Assembly: GCA_937911505.1 (NCBI GenBank)
Contig: CALEMF010000017.1
Coordinates: 1-64,000 of the forward strand
Source: an uncultured Cytophagales bacterium
GTDB taxonomy: Bacteria; Bacteroidota; Bacteroidia; Cytophagales; Thermonemataceae
Direction: 5' to 3'
DNA: 64,000 nucleotides
A model generated the notes under the pieces. It was given only the letters and a program-made list of their open reading frames with translations. It did no database searches and was not told the origin of the DNA. Every line of letters begins with the position of its first letter. The first letter of the stretch is position 1. The position numbers were made by a program, and so were the translations under genes. Shown here in pieces: positions 53,581 through 63,616 of this stretch.

Positions 53581-56127
53581 TCATTGTTTTCTTCTGATAC
53601 TCATCCAAACACCTCCAATAAGAAAGACTATTAATAGGATAGAAGCTATTAACGTTATAGTCTCTCCTGTATGATAAGACGTAGGCTCAAATTTGAACTG
53701 GATAGTATGTTTTCCTTTAGGAATTACTAACCCTCTTAAAACATAGTTAACCCGAAAATGTTCAATAGGCTTACCATCAATATAAGCGTTCCAACCCAGT
53801 TGGTTATTGTAATAAATTTCTGAAAATACAGCTAACTGCGGGGTAGCTACATTTGCTTCATAAGTAAGTTCGTCGGGCGTATGAGATTGAAGTACAATAC
53901 TATTGCTTGGGGTATATTTCACTTTGAGATCGCCTATCTTTTTTTTGTAGCGTTGGTCTATAATAGCTGTTTGCAAGGCATTAAAGTCTTTTAAGGCTTT
54001 TAATTCTTCTTCAGCATTATCGACCATTTTATACTCTTTTACAAACCAAGCATTTCCCAAAGCTTGCTCATTAACCCGCACTGCTGGCTTCCTGTTTTCA
54101 TCTGCTACAATAATGTACTTGGTATTTAGCATATTGATCACTTGCAGATTGTTTTGTGATATGTGGGCCTCAATGAGTTCTTGGTAGCGCCTTAGCTTTG
54201 CTCCGTGGTAGCCACCAATAGAATTATGGTAATAAGAAGTGGTAGCATCATTGAAAGCATCAACGGTGAGATTGAGCACCCTATAGTGTCCTTCATCCCT
54301 CAGAATTTCTTGATCGGCAGCAGTAGGCTGTCGAATCGTTTCTCGCTTACTTACAAAGCTATCATCGTTTAAATAGCGTTTATCGATCATCCATAAATCT
54401 ATCAAGATTAGTAATATTAAACCTATCCCTAAAGCTACAGGAGGAATTTTCCTAAGCAGCGCGAGCCATAATGCACCTGCTCCTAATGAGATAAAGGCTA
54501 GGCTTCGCCAAGCATCGGCTTTCATCAAGGCGATCCGATCCTCACGTGCTGCATCAATTAAGGCATTACCAAAGGCATTGCTTTGAGTAGCACTTGCTAA
54601 GGCTTGTTGTATTTTAACATCAGAAATATATTCAAAGTCGATCAACGCACCACCTACCAACGCCAACAGAAGCACCAAGCCACCTACCCCTATAGTAGTG
54701 TATTTTAATGCATTTAAAAGAGATTGTTTCTTCTCTTGTTGGGCTTTTTCCTCCGATAACTTAAAGTAGTCATATACTTCTTTGAGTCCTAAGCCAATGA
54801 CAAGAATTATAGGCAACGGTAGAATGGAAAGTACCATAGTCACGGCCCTAAACTTATTAAAGAGCGGAAAGTAGTAGAACATGAAGTCATTGAACCAAGC
54901 CAAGTACTTACCCCAAGCAATCATTAAGAATAAAATTACAGAGGCAAGTCCCCACCATTTTAAAGGATGCTTGGAGGCGATCATACTAAAGACAAACAAG
55001 AAAATAACCAGTGCTCCCATGTAAGCAGGCCCACCCGTACCCGCGTGTTGATCCCCCCAATATACAGAAGGCATCAACCCATTCTGGTATAAAAGATTGA
55101 TAAATTGATTAGGAGGCATTTGAAATTGACTACTGTACGTTACAATTGTATTGAAAGTCTCGGAGTCTTGTTCGAAGCCTTGGAAGGAGCTTCCTCCCGA
55201 GAAGTTAGGAATGAGTAAGTTGAGCGTCTCTGTTTTGCCATAACTCCATTTGAAAGCATATTCCCTGTCTAGCCCACTCGAAACTAACTTGTTCTCTTCT
55301 TTCTCGAGTGTATCTAGCTCAGGATATACTACAAAGATGGCTTCTTTGGAAAGTTCTCCTTGTCCACGGATCGTCTCTTTTGAGTACTCGTAATGGCTCC
55401 AGTAGCGTGAGATGTGTGAACTAATACTAATAGCACCTGCTGCTAGTATAATGAGTGTAGCTAGCGCAAACTCTTTCAGTTTATCTTTCTTGATGGCTAA
55501 AACGAATTCTATAATACCTAAAATGACTAAAGAAAAGGTAAGATAATAGGTGATTTGTATAAAGTTACTATACTGGTGAATGGCCGCAAATAAGGCAGTA
55601 AGTGCACCTCCTAGCCAGATTTTTCCTCGATACGTAATGATGACAGCCGCTATAAAAGGAGGGGCTGTTGCCACTGCTACTACCTTAGAGATATGTCCTG
55701 CTCCGATATTGATAATATTATAGGCAGCAAAAGCATAGGCAACAGCTCCCAAGGCAGATATGTATGGATTATATCCTAATAGTGTCATCGCTAAATAAGC
55801 ACCTAATAAGTATAGAAAAATAAGGTTGATGGGTGTTGGAAATAAATAGACGATAAAACGTCCTATATGGGTAGGGATACTATTGGGGTAGTCCATGTAT
55901 ACCATATAAGCAGGCATACCACTAAACGCAGAGGGTGCCCAGAGTGGTAATATACCCGTTTTGGCTCTGTAGTTTATATTATTTTGTGCTAGGCTTTCAC
56001 TTTGTTTCACATCATGTTGATGAAGTGTTTTCCCTTGAAGTACAGGGGAAACATATACAATAGAGATCACTAAAAAAGCGACTATAGCTATAAGATGGGG
56101 TACAGCTTTGGGGAGTAAATCTTTCAT
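53581..56127 (-). CDS. YfhO family membrane protein
   Basis: 848 residues from the ATG at 56127; a TTG two codons earlier is also in frame. Twelve or more transmembrane helices, an early HQHDVKQSESLAQNN loop and the W-x2-SAFSGMPAYM motif fit the YfhO family (GT-C fold), which in Bacillus glycosylates lipoteichoic acid; in Bacteroidota the role is unknown. The extracellular C-terminal domain ends with one last helix and a basic tail. It is followed closely by the redoxin gene. Confidence 0.88.
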   Translation of the reverse strand: MKDLLPKAVPHLIAIVAFLVISIVYVSPVLQGKTLHQHDVKQSESLAQNNINYRAKTGILPLWAPSAFSGMPAYMVYMDYPNSIPTHIGRFIVYLFPTPINLIFLYLLGAYLAMTLLGYNPYISALGAVAYAFAAYNIINIGAGHISKVVAVATAPPFIAAVIITYRGKIWLGGALTALFAAIHQYSNFIQITYYLTFSLVILGIIEFVLAIKKDKLKEFALATLIILAAGAISISSHISRYWSHYEYSKETIRGQGELSKEAIFVVYPELDTLEKEENKLVSSGLDREYAFKWSYGKTETLNLLIPNFSGGSSFQGFEQDSETFNTIVTYSSQFQMPPNQFINLLYQNGLMPSVYWGDQHAGTGGPAYMGALVIFLFVFSMIASKHPLKWWGLASVILFLMIAWGKYLAWFNDFMFYYFPLFNKFRAVTMVLSILPLPIILVIGLGLKEVYDYFKLSEEKAQQEKKQSLLNALKYTTIGVGGLVLLLALVGGALIDFEYISDVKIQQALASATQSNAFGNALIDAAREDRIALMKADAWRSLAFISLGAGALWLALLRKIPPVALGIGLILLILIDLWMIDKRYLNDDSFVSKRETIRQPTAADQEILRDEGHYRVLNLTVDAFNDATTSYYHNSIGGYHGAKLRRYQELIEAHISQNNLQVINMLNTKYIIVADENRKPAVRVNEQALGNAWFVKEYKMVDNAEEELKALKDFNALQTAIIDQRYKKKIGDLKVKYTPSNSIVLQSHTPDELTYEANVATPQLAVFSEIYYNNQLGWNAYIDGKPIEHFRVNYVLRGLVIPKGKHTIQFKFEPTSYHTGETITLIASILLIVFLIGGVWMSIRRKQ

Positions 56128-56244
56128 GAACAAGGTTTGATGTATAGCAATTTACAGGAAATGCTCTTTCCTCAACACTTCCAGGTTTCAAAGCTACAAA
56201 TTTTCGGATTTATACACGTAAACTAGCCTATTAAAACAGAGAAA

Positions 56245-56961
56245 TTATAGAGCAAGCTTCTCAAGCGTTTCTCCTCTCAGTACAGGTATTACATCATACT
56301 GATTTTCTGTAAGGGAAAATAAAATATCTTTTTCGATACCTAGCTTGCGTAAGCGTTGTACATGCGCACATTGCTCAATGACACGCATCATATCCATACG
56401 TGAGTCATTATAGAGTACTTTACTCATCAAAGCAGCGTCATTACCAATTACGAAATGCTCTTTTAGTGCCTCTACCATAGCACCAGCAAAAAGTGTATCT
56501 TCTATATTAACGCGCCCTTTCCAACCAGCACATACAATCATAATAGACTTACGTTGGTTTGCTAAATGATCGGCGAGTATTTGCTTATTTAAAAATGCAC
56601 CAATAAGTACTTGTTGCGCTTGCCTGGCACGATGAATAGCCCGCGTACCATTAGTGGTAGTCATAGCAATAGTGGCTCCTTTCAAGGAAGGTTGCATATA
56701 GCTAAAGGGAGAGTTATCGAGGTCAAATCCTGCTACTTTTTCTCCATCGCGTTCGGCAGCGGCGATCATCCCTTCTTGTTGAAGGGCTTTACAAGCTTCT
56801 ACTTCTTCTACAGGAATAATTTTTTCTACTCCGTGGGCAAATCCCGTCACCATACACGAAGTAGCCCGTAGTATATCAGTGACTACCGCAAGCGTATCCT
56901 TAAGGGAATAAAGATGAATTAGTTCAGGAGAAAGACAAACACTAATGCTAGGAGAGGACAT
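56245..56961 (-). CDS. comB: 2-phosphosulfolactate phosphatase (ComB)
   Basis: 238 residues from the ATG at 56961; the longer TTG form is less likely. VTDILRATSCMVTGF, AAERDGEKVAGFDLDNSP and TTTNGTRAI are specific to ComB. The enzyme removes phosphate from 2-phosphosulfolactate, a step toward coenzyme M in archaea and toward sulfolactate or sulfonolipid-like products in bacteria. In Cytophagales the link to sulfonolipids is an inference. No other sulfonate gene is adjacent. Confidence 0.92.
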   Translation of the reverse strand: MSSPSISVCLSPELIHLYSLKDTLAVVTDILRATSCMVTGFAHGVEKIIPVEEVEACKALQQEGMIAAAERDGEKVAGFDLDNSPFSYMQPSLKGATIAMTTTNGTRAIHRARQAQQVLIGAFLNKQILADHLANQRKSIMIVCAGWKGRVNIEDTLFAGAMVEALKEHFVIGNDAALMSKVLYNDSRMDMMRVIEQCAHVQRLRKLGIEKDILFSLTENQYDVIPVLRGETLEKLAL

Positions 56962-57021
56962 ACGCGATAATTGATGTGATAAAATACACAAGCAAGTTAG
57001 TTCTTTTTCTATAGATAGTTC

Positions 57022-57029
57022 TATATTTG
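57022..57029 (+). promoter_or_regulatory. Candidate -7 box (TATATTTG) for GT2 gene
   Basis: Perfect TAnnTTTG match 39 bp before the glycosyltransferase ATG. The -33 region reads GTTCTT, only partly like TTG. Confidence 0.45.
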
Positions 57030-57067
57030 CAGTATTTTGACGTAAAATAAGCGCTTAATTCATCCTT

Positions 57068-57823
57068 ATGTATAAAAATAAGAAGGTAGTAGTAGTGTTA
57101 CCTGCTTATAATGCTGCACTTACACTAGAGAAAACGTATCGTGAAATTCCCTTTGACTTGGTAGATGAGGTAGTACTAGTAGATGATGCCTCTAGAGATA
57201 ATACAATTGAAGTAGCCAATAAATTAGGTATTCACCATATTATTCGCCACGAGAAGAACAAAGGCTATGGAGGTAACCAGAAAAGTTGCTATCAAAAAGC
57301 TTTAGAGTTGGAGGGAGATATTGTAGTAATGCTCCATCCTGACTACCAGTATACGCCTCTATTACTGACAGCCATCATCTCTATTATAGGTAATGAGTTG
57401 TACCCAGTGGTACTGGCTTCAAGAATACTGGGCAAAGGAGCCTTAAAAGGAGGAATGCCGCTTTATAAGTACATTGCTAATCGCTTTCTAACACTTACCC
57501 AAAATATTCTACTCAATCAGAAGCTTTCAGAGTACCATACAGGGTACAGAGCCTTTTCAGGAGAAGTACTCAGGAGTTTAGATTTTACACATAATTCTGA
57601 CGATTTTATTTTCGATAACGAAATGATTGCACAGATTTTCTACCAAGGCTATGAAATAGGAGAAGTGACTTGCCCTACTAAGTACTTTGAAGAAGCTTCT
57701 TCTATCAACTTCAAAAGAAGTATGAAGTATGGTTTTGGTGTGTTGGGTGTTTCTTTTAAGTATTTCTTTACCAAACTCGGCTTGATGCGCTGGAAAGTAC
57801 TGGCAAGAAAATCAACAAATTAA
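57068..57823 (+). CDS. Glycosyltransferase family 2 (dolichol-phosphate mannose synthase-like)
   Basis: 251 residues. VVVVLPAYNAALTLEKTYRE, VDDASRDNT and HPDYQYTP give the nucleotide-sugar and metal sites (DxD-like HPD). The acceptor region YHTGYRAFSGEVL follows. It probably transfers a sugar to a polyprenyl phosphate or surface glycan. It ends with 12 bp overlap with the convergent pabA gene. Confidence 0.88.
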   Translation: MYKNKKVVVVLPAYNAALTLEKTYREIPFDLVDEVVLVDDASRDNTIEVANKLGIHHIIRHEKNKGYGGNQKSCYQKALELEGDIVVMLHPDYQYTPLLLTAIISIIGNELYPVVLASRILGKGALKGGMPLYKYIANRFLTLTQNILLNQKLSEYHTGYRAFSGEVLRSLDFTHNSDDFIFDNEMIAQIFYQGYEIGEVTCPTKYFEEASSINFKRSMKYGFGVLGVSFKYFFTKLGLMRWKVLARKSTN

Positions 57824-58381
57824 TTGAAGCCAATTGCTGAGTAGTGGTAAGCCAAATTCCGTCAAAACTGCCTCTGGATGGTATTGTATACCATAAATAG
57901 GTAAGGTGGTATGTTTAAAGATCATTAATGTACGATGTTCATCTTTGGTAACCGCTAATGGTGTCAGCGTAGTTGGCAATTGGGTAAGGACTAAAGAGTG
58001 ATAACGAACCACTTCAAACTGCTTGGGAATTCCTTCCAAAAGGAGCGCTTCTTGTAAACACACTAGGGTGGAAAGTTTCCCATGCATAGGTACAGGTGCT
58101 TTTGTAAGCTTGGCGCCAAAAAAAGTGCCTAGCGCTTGATGCCCTAAGCATACGCCTAATATGGGAAGCTTCTGGTGATAATAGTCGACTAAATCTAATA
58201 GTATACCTGCTTTTTGAGGCGTCTCTGGGCCCGGCGAGAGTACAATTCCTTGGTAAGAGCGCTGCTTGATTTTACTTAGCGGAACATCATTTCTCACTAC
58301 TTCACAACGTACACCTAGCTGTCCAAAATAGTCTACTAAGTTGTAAGTAAAGGAATCGAAATTATCTAATAAAAGTAGCAA
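57812..58381 (-). CDS. pabA: Anthranilate/aminodeoxychorismate synthase glutamine amidotransferase
   Basis: 189 residues from a TTG start (no ATG fits). Triad: Cys in GVCLGHQALG, His and Glu in IQYHPEAV. The start LLLDNFDSFTYNLVDYF is the TrpG/PabA mark. It supplies ammonia for anthranilate or for aminodeoxychorismate; sequence alone cannot choose, and no partner gene is adjacent. Confidence 0.9.
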   Translation of the reverse strand: MLLLLDNFDSFTYNLVDYFGQLGVRCEVVRNDVPLSKIKQRSYQGIVLSPGPETPQKAGILLDLVDYYHQKLPILGVCLGHQALGTFFGAKLTKAPVPMHGKLSTLVCLQEALLLEGIPKQFEVVRYHSLVLTQLPTTLTPLAVTKDEHRTLMIFKHTTLPIYGIQYHPEAVLTEFGLPLLSNWLQLIC

Positions 58382-58405
58382 ATGAAAGCCTTTCGAAGTA
58401 GTAAC

Positions 58406-58969
58406 TTAATTTTCCTCTTCTGGCGCTAAGCCCTCAGAATTATTTTGATCGTCTTGGATCACTTTCTCAATCTCTTCCATTACGTCTTGTCCTGCTAGTA
58501 AAATCTTAGAAGAGTTAGCGATTACATAAGGACCAATAGGTTGTACCCACTCGTAAAAAGCACTCTCTTCAAAGGTTTTTTGCTCAAAGGCTCCTAGTTT
58601 GTTGAAAAGCCACAGAAAAAGGCTAATGAAAAAAGCAAACTTAAGTCCTCCGATCACCGCACCTGCAAGGTTATCAACACCTCCCAGTAAGGTAGTGTCT
58701 AATACACGTTTTAAATAATCGCCTAGCTTATTAATTCCAAACCAAATAAGCCCAAAAGTGATAAAAAAAGCAAGGTAAGGAAGGAAACTCTCAGAGACGT
58801 TGATGGAAGGAGCAATCGCCTCCATAATCACTTGATAAAACTTTAAGCCAAGTACCAAGGCCAAGAAAAAGGAAATAAGCGATATAAAAGTCAATAAAAA
58901 ACCTCTTCTATAACCTTTGAAAGCACCCCATACAATAGGGACTAGAATAAATAAATCAATTGAGTTCAT
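58406..58969 (-). CDS. CvpA family membrane protein
   Basis: 187 residues. Four transmembrane helices in the first 125 residues with the family pattern IDLFILVPIVWGAFKGYRRGFL and a small acidic C-terminal tail ending in EEEN. CvpA proteins are named for colicin V production; in many bacteria they affect envelope homeostasis. It lies upstream of pabA on the same strand by 24 bp. Confidence 0.88.
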   Translation of the reverse strand: MNSIDLFILVPIVWGAFKGYRRGFLLTFISLISFFLALVLGLKFYQVIMEAIAPSINVSESFLPYLAFFITFGLIWFGINKLGDYLKRVLDTTLLGGVDNLAGAVIGGLKFAFFISLFLWLFNKLGAFEQKTFEESAFYEWVQPIGPYVIANSSKILLAGQDVMEEIEKVIQDDQNNSEGLAPEEEN

Positions 58970-59014
58970 AAGTAGTGAGCTAACTCCCGTAAAGATAAAG
59001 TTTTAAACATATAC

Positions 59015-60349
59015 TTACCCAGTCTCGTGTATTTTAAATTCTATACCGTGCATTTTTAGATTGGCTAAAATGGGTTTATAAAGGCTAGAATGAGTAGGAA
59101 TATGCACACCTTTTAGTGAAACCTGCCCTTCAAGCAACAGCTTAGTAGCAATACCTAAAGGAAGCCCCACTGTTTTCGCCATTGCAGTATGCTGGGTATC
59201 TTCTCCAATGACAACCAAGTCAGCATAAAGCTTTTTTGTCTGGTTTTGCAACGTATAGACAAACTGATGTTGCATCACAATCATATCTTTATCGGCGGGT
59301 GCTAGCACCCATTTGGAGGCCAAAATACTTTGTAGCAACTGCGCGGGAGTAGCCTTAGATGGTGGTATTGCTATTTCTTCTTCTTCAAAAAGCCCTAGCC
59401 AAGCCATTTGTGTAAAAATAGTATCGTTTGGTTGTAAGTTGAAAAAAGTACAGAACTTCTCTTCAACAGACTTCGTAGGATGATGAGGTAAAAAAGTATT
59501 CAAGAAACTTCTTCGCGTAAGGGAAGCAGTACTTATCTTAGTGTGAGGATCAGTCATCCCCAACTGTACAAAACAATCCCAAGCTGCACAGTACCCTGCT
59601 TTTCGTAAAGTACCTCGCAGCAGGGTATGTACCTCTTGTAAGTTGTATATATCTTTATATTTAAGAGAGTTGCGGTTAGCATAACCCTCAAATGCCCCAT
59701 GTTCCTGAATGGTAACAGGCTCGATACGCTTAAATAGCTGCTGGTAAGGAATAAGCTTAGTTTGGTTGTGTGCCAAATAGACTGCCATACCTTGCCCAGC
59801 AAGTACCACATTCTGCGGGTTCCAAGTAAATTTATAATGCCAAGGATTGTTGTCATAAGCGGGGGCGATGAGCCCGCCTGTAAACGACTTAAATACCTCA
59901 ATTTTCCCACCCCGTGCTTGTATATCCTCTATAAATGCCATGGCAGAAAGGTGGTCAATACCAGGGTCAAGCCCTACCTCATTGAGAAATAGTAAGCCTT
60001 TGGCTTGGGCCTCCTCGTGCAGTGACTGCATTTCTTCAGACACATAAGAGGCAGTGAGTAAGTGTACACCATGTTGTAAGCACAGCTTGGCCACTGTTAC
60101 GTGCAAGGCAGGAGGAAGTAAAGAAATCACCACATCTTGCTCTGCCACATACTTGCTTGCGGTGGCTTCATCAGAAAGGTCAAACAGAATAGCTTCTAAA
60201 TGATCATAAGCGACTACCTTTTCTTCAGCAAGTGTCTGCTGCACATCACCTACTACTACGCGCCAAGAGGCCTCACTTGCCTGCGCTGCTATATAACGGA
60301 TAAGTGAAGAAGCAGACCGCCCCGCTCCTAGTATAAGTACGTGTTTCAT
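59015..60349 (-). CDS. Saccharopine dehydrogenase family protein (Lys9-like)
   Basis: 444 residues. Rossmann motif VLILGAGRSASSLIRY at the N-terminus; VISLLPPALHVTVAKLC and NEVGLDPGIDHLSAM are the substrate-site motifs of the glutamate-forming saccharopine dehydrogenase. In bacteria this suggests lysine degradation or a related imine reductase reaction. No lysine-ketoglutarate reductase is adjacent. It is complete and probably transcribed alone. Confidence 0.92.
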   Translation of the reverse strand: MKHVLILGAGRSASSLIRYIAAQASEASWRVVVGDVQQTLAEEKVVAYDHLEAILFDLSDEATASKYVAEQDVVISLLPPALHVTVAKLCLQHGVHLLTASYVSEEMQSLHEEAQAKGLLFLNEVGLDPGIDHLSAMAFIEDIQARGGKIEVFKSFTGGLIAPAYDNNPWHYKFTWNPQNVVLAGQGMAVYLAHNQTKLIPYQQLFKRIEPVTIQEHGAFEGYANRNSLKYKDIYNLQEVHTLLRGTLRKAGYCAAWDCFVQLGMTDPHTKISTASLTRRSFLNTFLPHHPTKSVEEKFCTFFNLQPNDTIFTQMAWLGLFEEEEIAIPPSKATPAQLLQSILASKWVLAPADKDMIVMQHQFVYTLQNQTKKLYADLVVIGEDTQHTAMAKTVGLPLGIATKLLLEGQVSLKGVHIPTHSSLYKPILANLKMHGIEFKIHETG

Positions 60350-60453
60350 AAAGTGGTCTAGTAACTTACAAAAAGGTAAATTCTCTTTTGCGTTTTCAAA
60401 TTACTATATTAATGAATATCTTTATTTCTGCTAAAAGACAATCATAAATTTTT

Positions 60454-63400
60454 ATGAAGGATAGATTTCAAAATCCTGCCATCCGTAATAGTATCATTGC
60501 TGTTTTCTTACTTTTTTCAGTAGCCCTGTTTATCAATTATTTACTTACAAGTTACTTCTTTAGCGAGATAGAAGAAGGACAGTACCTTGTCAATATAGCA
60601 GGTAAAAACAGAACGCTCTCTCAACGCATACTGATTACCTCTCAACGCGTAGCAAAAGGAAACGAAAACCTGAAAGTTACGCTTAATGATCTTATTGTTG
60701 AACATAGCATTATCTTAAAAGCACTCAAAACGGGTGGAGATGTAAAGATAGAAGGCCAATCTGTACATATCTCTCATGAGGCAACAGGTACTTTATTAAA
60801 TGCCATTAAGCAAGCAGAGCGTTATTGGCAAAATGAATATAAAAAACCTGCAGAGACAATCGTAACTGCCCCTCTTTATGTAGTACAACAGGCTGAGGCA
60901 ACACGTGATACCGTTGAGAGTATTTTTGATACCGATTTAGAGGCGCTCGCCCAGATTAATGTGACAGGAGAGCGGGCCCTTAACCCGGCTATTACAGAGG
61001 CCTTAGCACAAATTAGCGACAAGGCAGACGATATGCTTTTACTCAATGAACAACTAGTGGAAGCTTACTTAGAAGAACTTGACCAACGACGTAGAAATGC
61101 TGATACCTTAGTACTCCTGCTCACCATTGGCAACATCCTATTTTTAGCGCTTTCTTACTGGGGTATTAGAAAGGTAGTGCTTAACCCGCTGTATGTAATT
61201 AGTAAAGCTGCTGAGGATATCTCCGAAGGGAATCTCGACCAGCAAATTGACTATGAACGTAACAATGAAGTAGGCGCTGTAAGTAAAGCGCTTAACAGAA
61301 TGGTAAGTAGCTTACAGAATGCTACTTCCTTTATTCAAAACATTGGTAGAGGAGAATTAGATACGCACTATAAGGGTATTGTTGATACAGAAGAGGTAGA
61401 GAAAAGTACCTTGGCGGGATCTTTACTAGAAATGCGCGAGAGAATGCGCGAAGTAGCAGAGGAAGAAAACCAACGAAAGTGGGCCACCGAAGGGCTGGGG
61501 CTCTTTGTCGATATTTTACGAGAAAACAACGATGATATCCAAAAGCTATCCTATGAGGTGATCTCTAGTATCGTAAAATATATCGACGCCTTACAAGGGG
61601 GCTTATACATCCTTGAAGAAGATGATGAAGAAAAAACATTTGCAGCCCTAGTGGCTTGTTATGCTTTTGGGAAGCAGAAGTTCTTAAAACAAAAAATATA
61701 TCCCGGAGAAGGAGTCGTAGGGCAGGTACTTCGTGAGGGTGACCGCGTGTACATCAATGATGTCCCAGAAGACTACAGTGACATTGCTTCAGGATTAGGA
61801 GGAGCCAATCCGCGTTGCGTGTTGATTGTTCCGCTTAAGCTAAACGACCAACTACTAGGCTTAGTAGAGCTAGCCTCTTTTCATGAGATCGCCCCTTATC
61901 AAATTGAGTTTCTAGAGCGTTTAGCTAATAATGTGGCTTCAACCTTGGCCAATGCAAAGGTAAATGAGGCAACGAAACGATTATTAGAAGAGCAACAGGT
62001 CATTACACAAGAAATGCGTATCAAAGAAGAAGAGTTGCTTCAGAATATGGAAGAGCTACAAGCTACCCAAGAAGAGATGCGGCGTAATGAAAAAGCCTTG
62101 TATGCACAATCCTATGCTATGAGTACTACCCTCATCAGTGCAGAGTACGACATGGAAGCGCATTTACTTAGTGCTAACGAACAGTTTTTAGCCTATTTCA
62201 ACTATAATCTTTCTGATATTAAAGGAAAACACCATCGCTTTTTTTTAGATACAGAAAGCGCTTACAGTGATGCTTACGTGAACTTTTGGGAAGACCTACA
62301 GGCAGGGAAAATACAAAGTGGAGAATATAAACGTATCACCAAAAATGGCGAAGAGTTATGGTTACGTGCTACCTACGTTCCTATTTTAGACACTGATAAC
62401 GTCCCTTTCAAAGTCATCTGTTTGGCTTTTGATATTACAGAAGAAAAAATGCAGATGCTCGATTATCAGTCTCAGACAGAAGCTATCCAACGTTCTAACG
62501 TAGTATTGACCTTCGACCTACAAGGAGAAATCCAAGAAGCCAATAAGGGCTTTACAGAAGTAAGCCAATATTCAACAGATGAAATAGTAGGGAAACACTA
62601 CAACTTCTTGCTAGGAAAGAGAGAATCCGAAGACGAAAGCTACAAGGTGCTTTGGCGTAAACTTAAAGGAGGGGCTTACGAGATAGGTGAGTATGAGTTT
62701 GTTAATAAAATAGGAGAGCACGTCTGGTTACAGGGCAGCTTTAATCCTATCTTCGATCTCAATGGAAAAACCATTAAGGTGGTGATGTTTGCCTTCGATA
62801 TTACCAAACGTAAACAAGCAGAGTCACAAAACCTCGCTACCCAACGTATCTATAAGAAACAGCAAGAAAACCTAACGGCACTTATTAACAATACCGATGA
62901 ACTGATTTTATCAATAGATAGAAACTTTACTGTAAATATTCTTAATGAGAATGCACGGAATATGTTAAAAGTAATGGGGCGAGAAGTAGAAGAAGGTTTG
63001 AGTATTGTACACTCCTTTCCTACTAACCAATACGAAAAACTTAAAAAACCTTACGATACTGCCTTAAAGGGTGAAAAAACCCGTATCGAAGAAAAGTATA
63101 TTGGCAGCAAAGGAGAAGACATCGCGTTGCTCACAAGCTACAGCCCTATCTATGATGATAGTGACCAAATTCAAGGGGTGACTGTTTTTGCGAAAGATAT
63201 TACAGAAATCAAGAGAAATACGGAGCACCTCGCAAAAATGAAGAAGGAAATAGAAGAGACCGAAGCTGATTTACGTGCTCTCATTAATAATACCGATGAC
63301 TTCATGTATTCTATCGATAATCATATGCAATTGCTGGCTTATAACGAAGCATTTGCTGAGGAAGTTAATCAACGTATGAATAAAAATATAGAAACAGGCA

Positions 63401-63603
63401 TGAATGTAATCAGAGAGATATACGCTGCTGAACAAAAAGACTTTTGGCAAAAATTATACGAAGAAGCGTTAGAGGGGAGCTCTTTCAAGCTCCCTGCAAA
63501 AGATAAGCGTAACATTATCAATAAGGATATTGCTATTAGAAGCATTAAGAACAATGCAGAAAAAGTCATTGGAGCAGCGGTATTCATTAAGCGTAACCTT
63601 TAG
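60454..63603 (+). CDS. PilJ-HAMP-GAF-PAS sensor without visible output domain
   Basis: 1049 residues. Order: TM1 (16-36), a periplasmic type IV pili methyl-accepting/PilJ-like sensor (LVNIAGKNRTLSQRI at about 47), TM2 (about 220-240), a HAMP domain (about 243-295), a GAF domain (about 365-515), a coiled coil, then four PAS domains (about 545-670, 670-790, 800-920, 930-1049). No histidine kinase, methyl-accepting or cyclase domain follows; the last residues are VFIKRNL and then TAG. It may act through protein contacts or a partner kinase elsewhere. The cytidine deaminase gene begins 13 bp later. Confidence 0.88.
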   Translation: MKDRFQNPAIRNSIIAVFLLFSVALFINYLLTSYFFSEIEEGQYLVNIAGKNRTLSQRILITSQRVAKGNENLKVTLNDLIVEHSIILKALKTGGDVKIEGQSVHISHEATGTLLNAIKQAERYWQNEYKKPAETIVTAPLYVVQQAEATRDTVESIFDTDLEALAQINVTGERALNPAITEALAQISDKADDMLLLNEQLVEAYLEELDQRRRNADTLVLLLTIGNILFLALSYWGIRKVVLNPLYVISKAAEDISEGNLDQQIDYERNNEVGAVSKALNRMVSSLQNATSFIQNIGRGELDTHYKGIVDTEEVEKSTLAGSLLEMRERMREVAEEENQRKWATEGLGLFVDILRENNDDIQKLSYEVISSIVKYIDALQGGLYILEEDDEEKTFAALVACYAFGKQKFLKQKIYPGEGVVGQVLREGDRVYINDVPEDYSDIASGLGGANPRCVLIVPLKLNDQLLGLVELASFHEIAPYQIEFLERLANNVASTLANAKVNEATKRLLEEQQVITQEMRIKEEELLQNMEELQATQEEMRRNEKALYAQSYAMSTTLISAEYDMEAHLLSANEQFLAYFNYNLSDIKGKHHRFFLDTESAYSDAYVNFWEDLQAGKIQSGEYKRITKNGEELWLRATYVPILDTDNVPFKVICLAFDITEEKMQMLDYQSQTEAIQRSNVVLTFDLQGEIQEANKGFTEVSQYSTDEIVGKHYNFLLGKRESEDESYKVLWRKLKGGAYEIGEYEFVNKIGEHVWLQGSFNPIFDLNGKTIKVVMFAFDITKRKQAESQNLATQRIYKKQQENLTALINNTDELILSIDRNFTVNILNENARNMLKVMGREVEEGLSIVHSFPTNQYEKLKKPYDTALKGEKTRIEEKYIGSKGEDIALLTSYSPIYDDSDQIQGVTVFAKDITEIKRNTEHLAKMKKEIEETEADLRALINNTDDFMYSIDNHMQLLAYNEAFAEEVNQRMNKNIETGMNVIREIYAAEQKDFWQKLYEEALEGSSFKLPAKDKRNIINKDIAIRSIKNNAEKVIGAAVFIKRNL

Positions 63604-63616
63604 CCACTTCATACTC

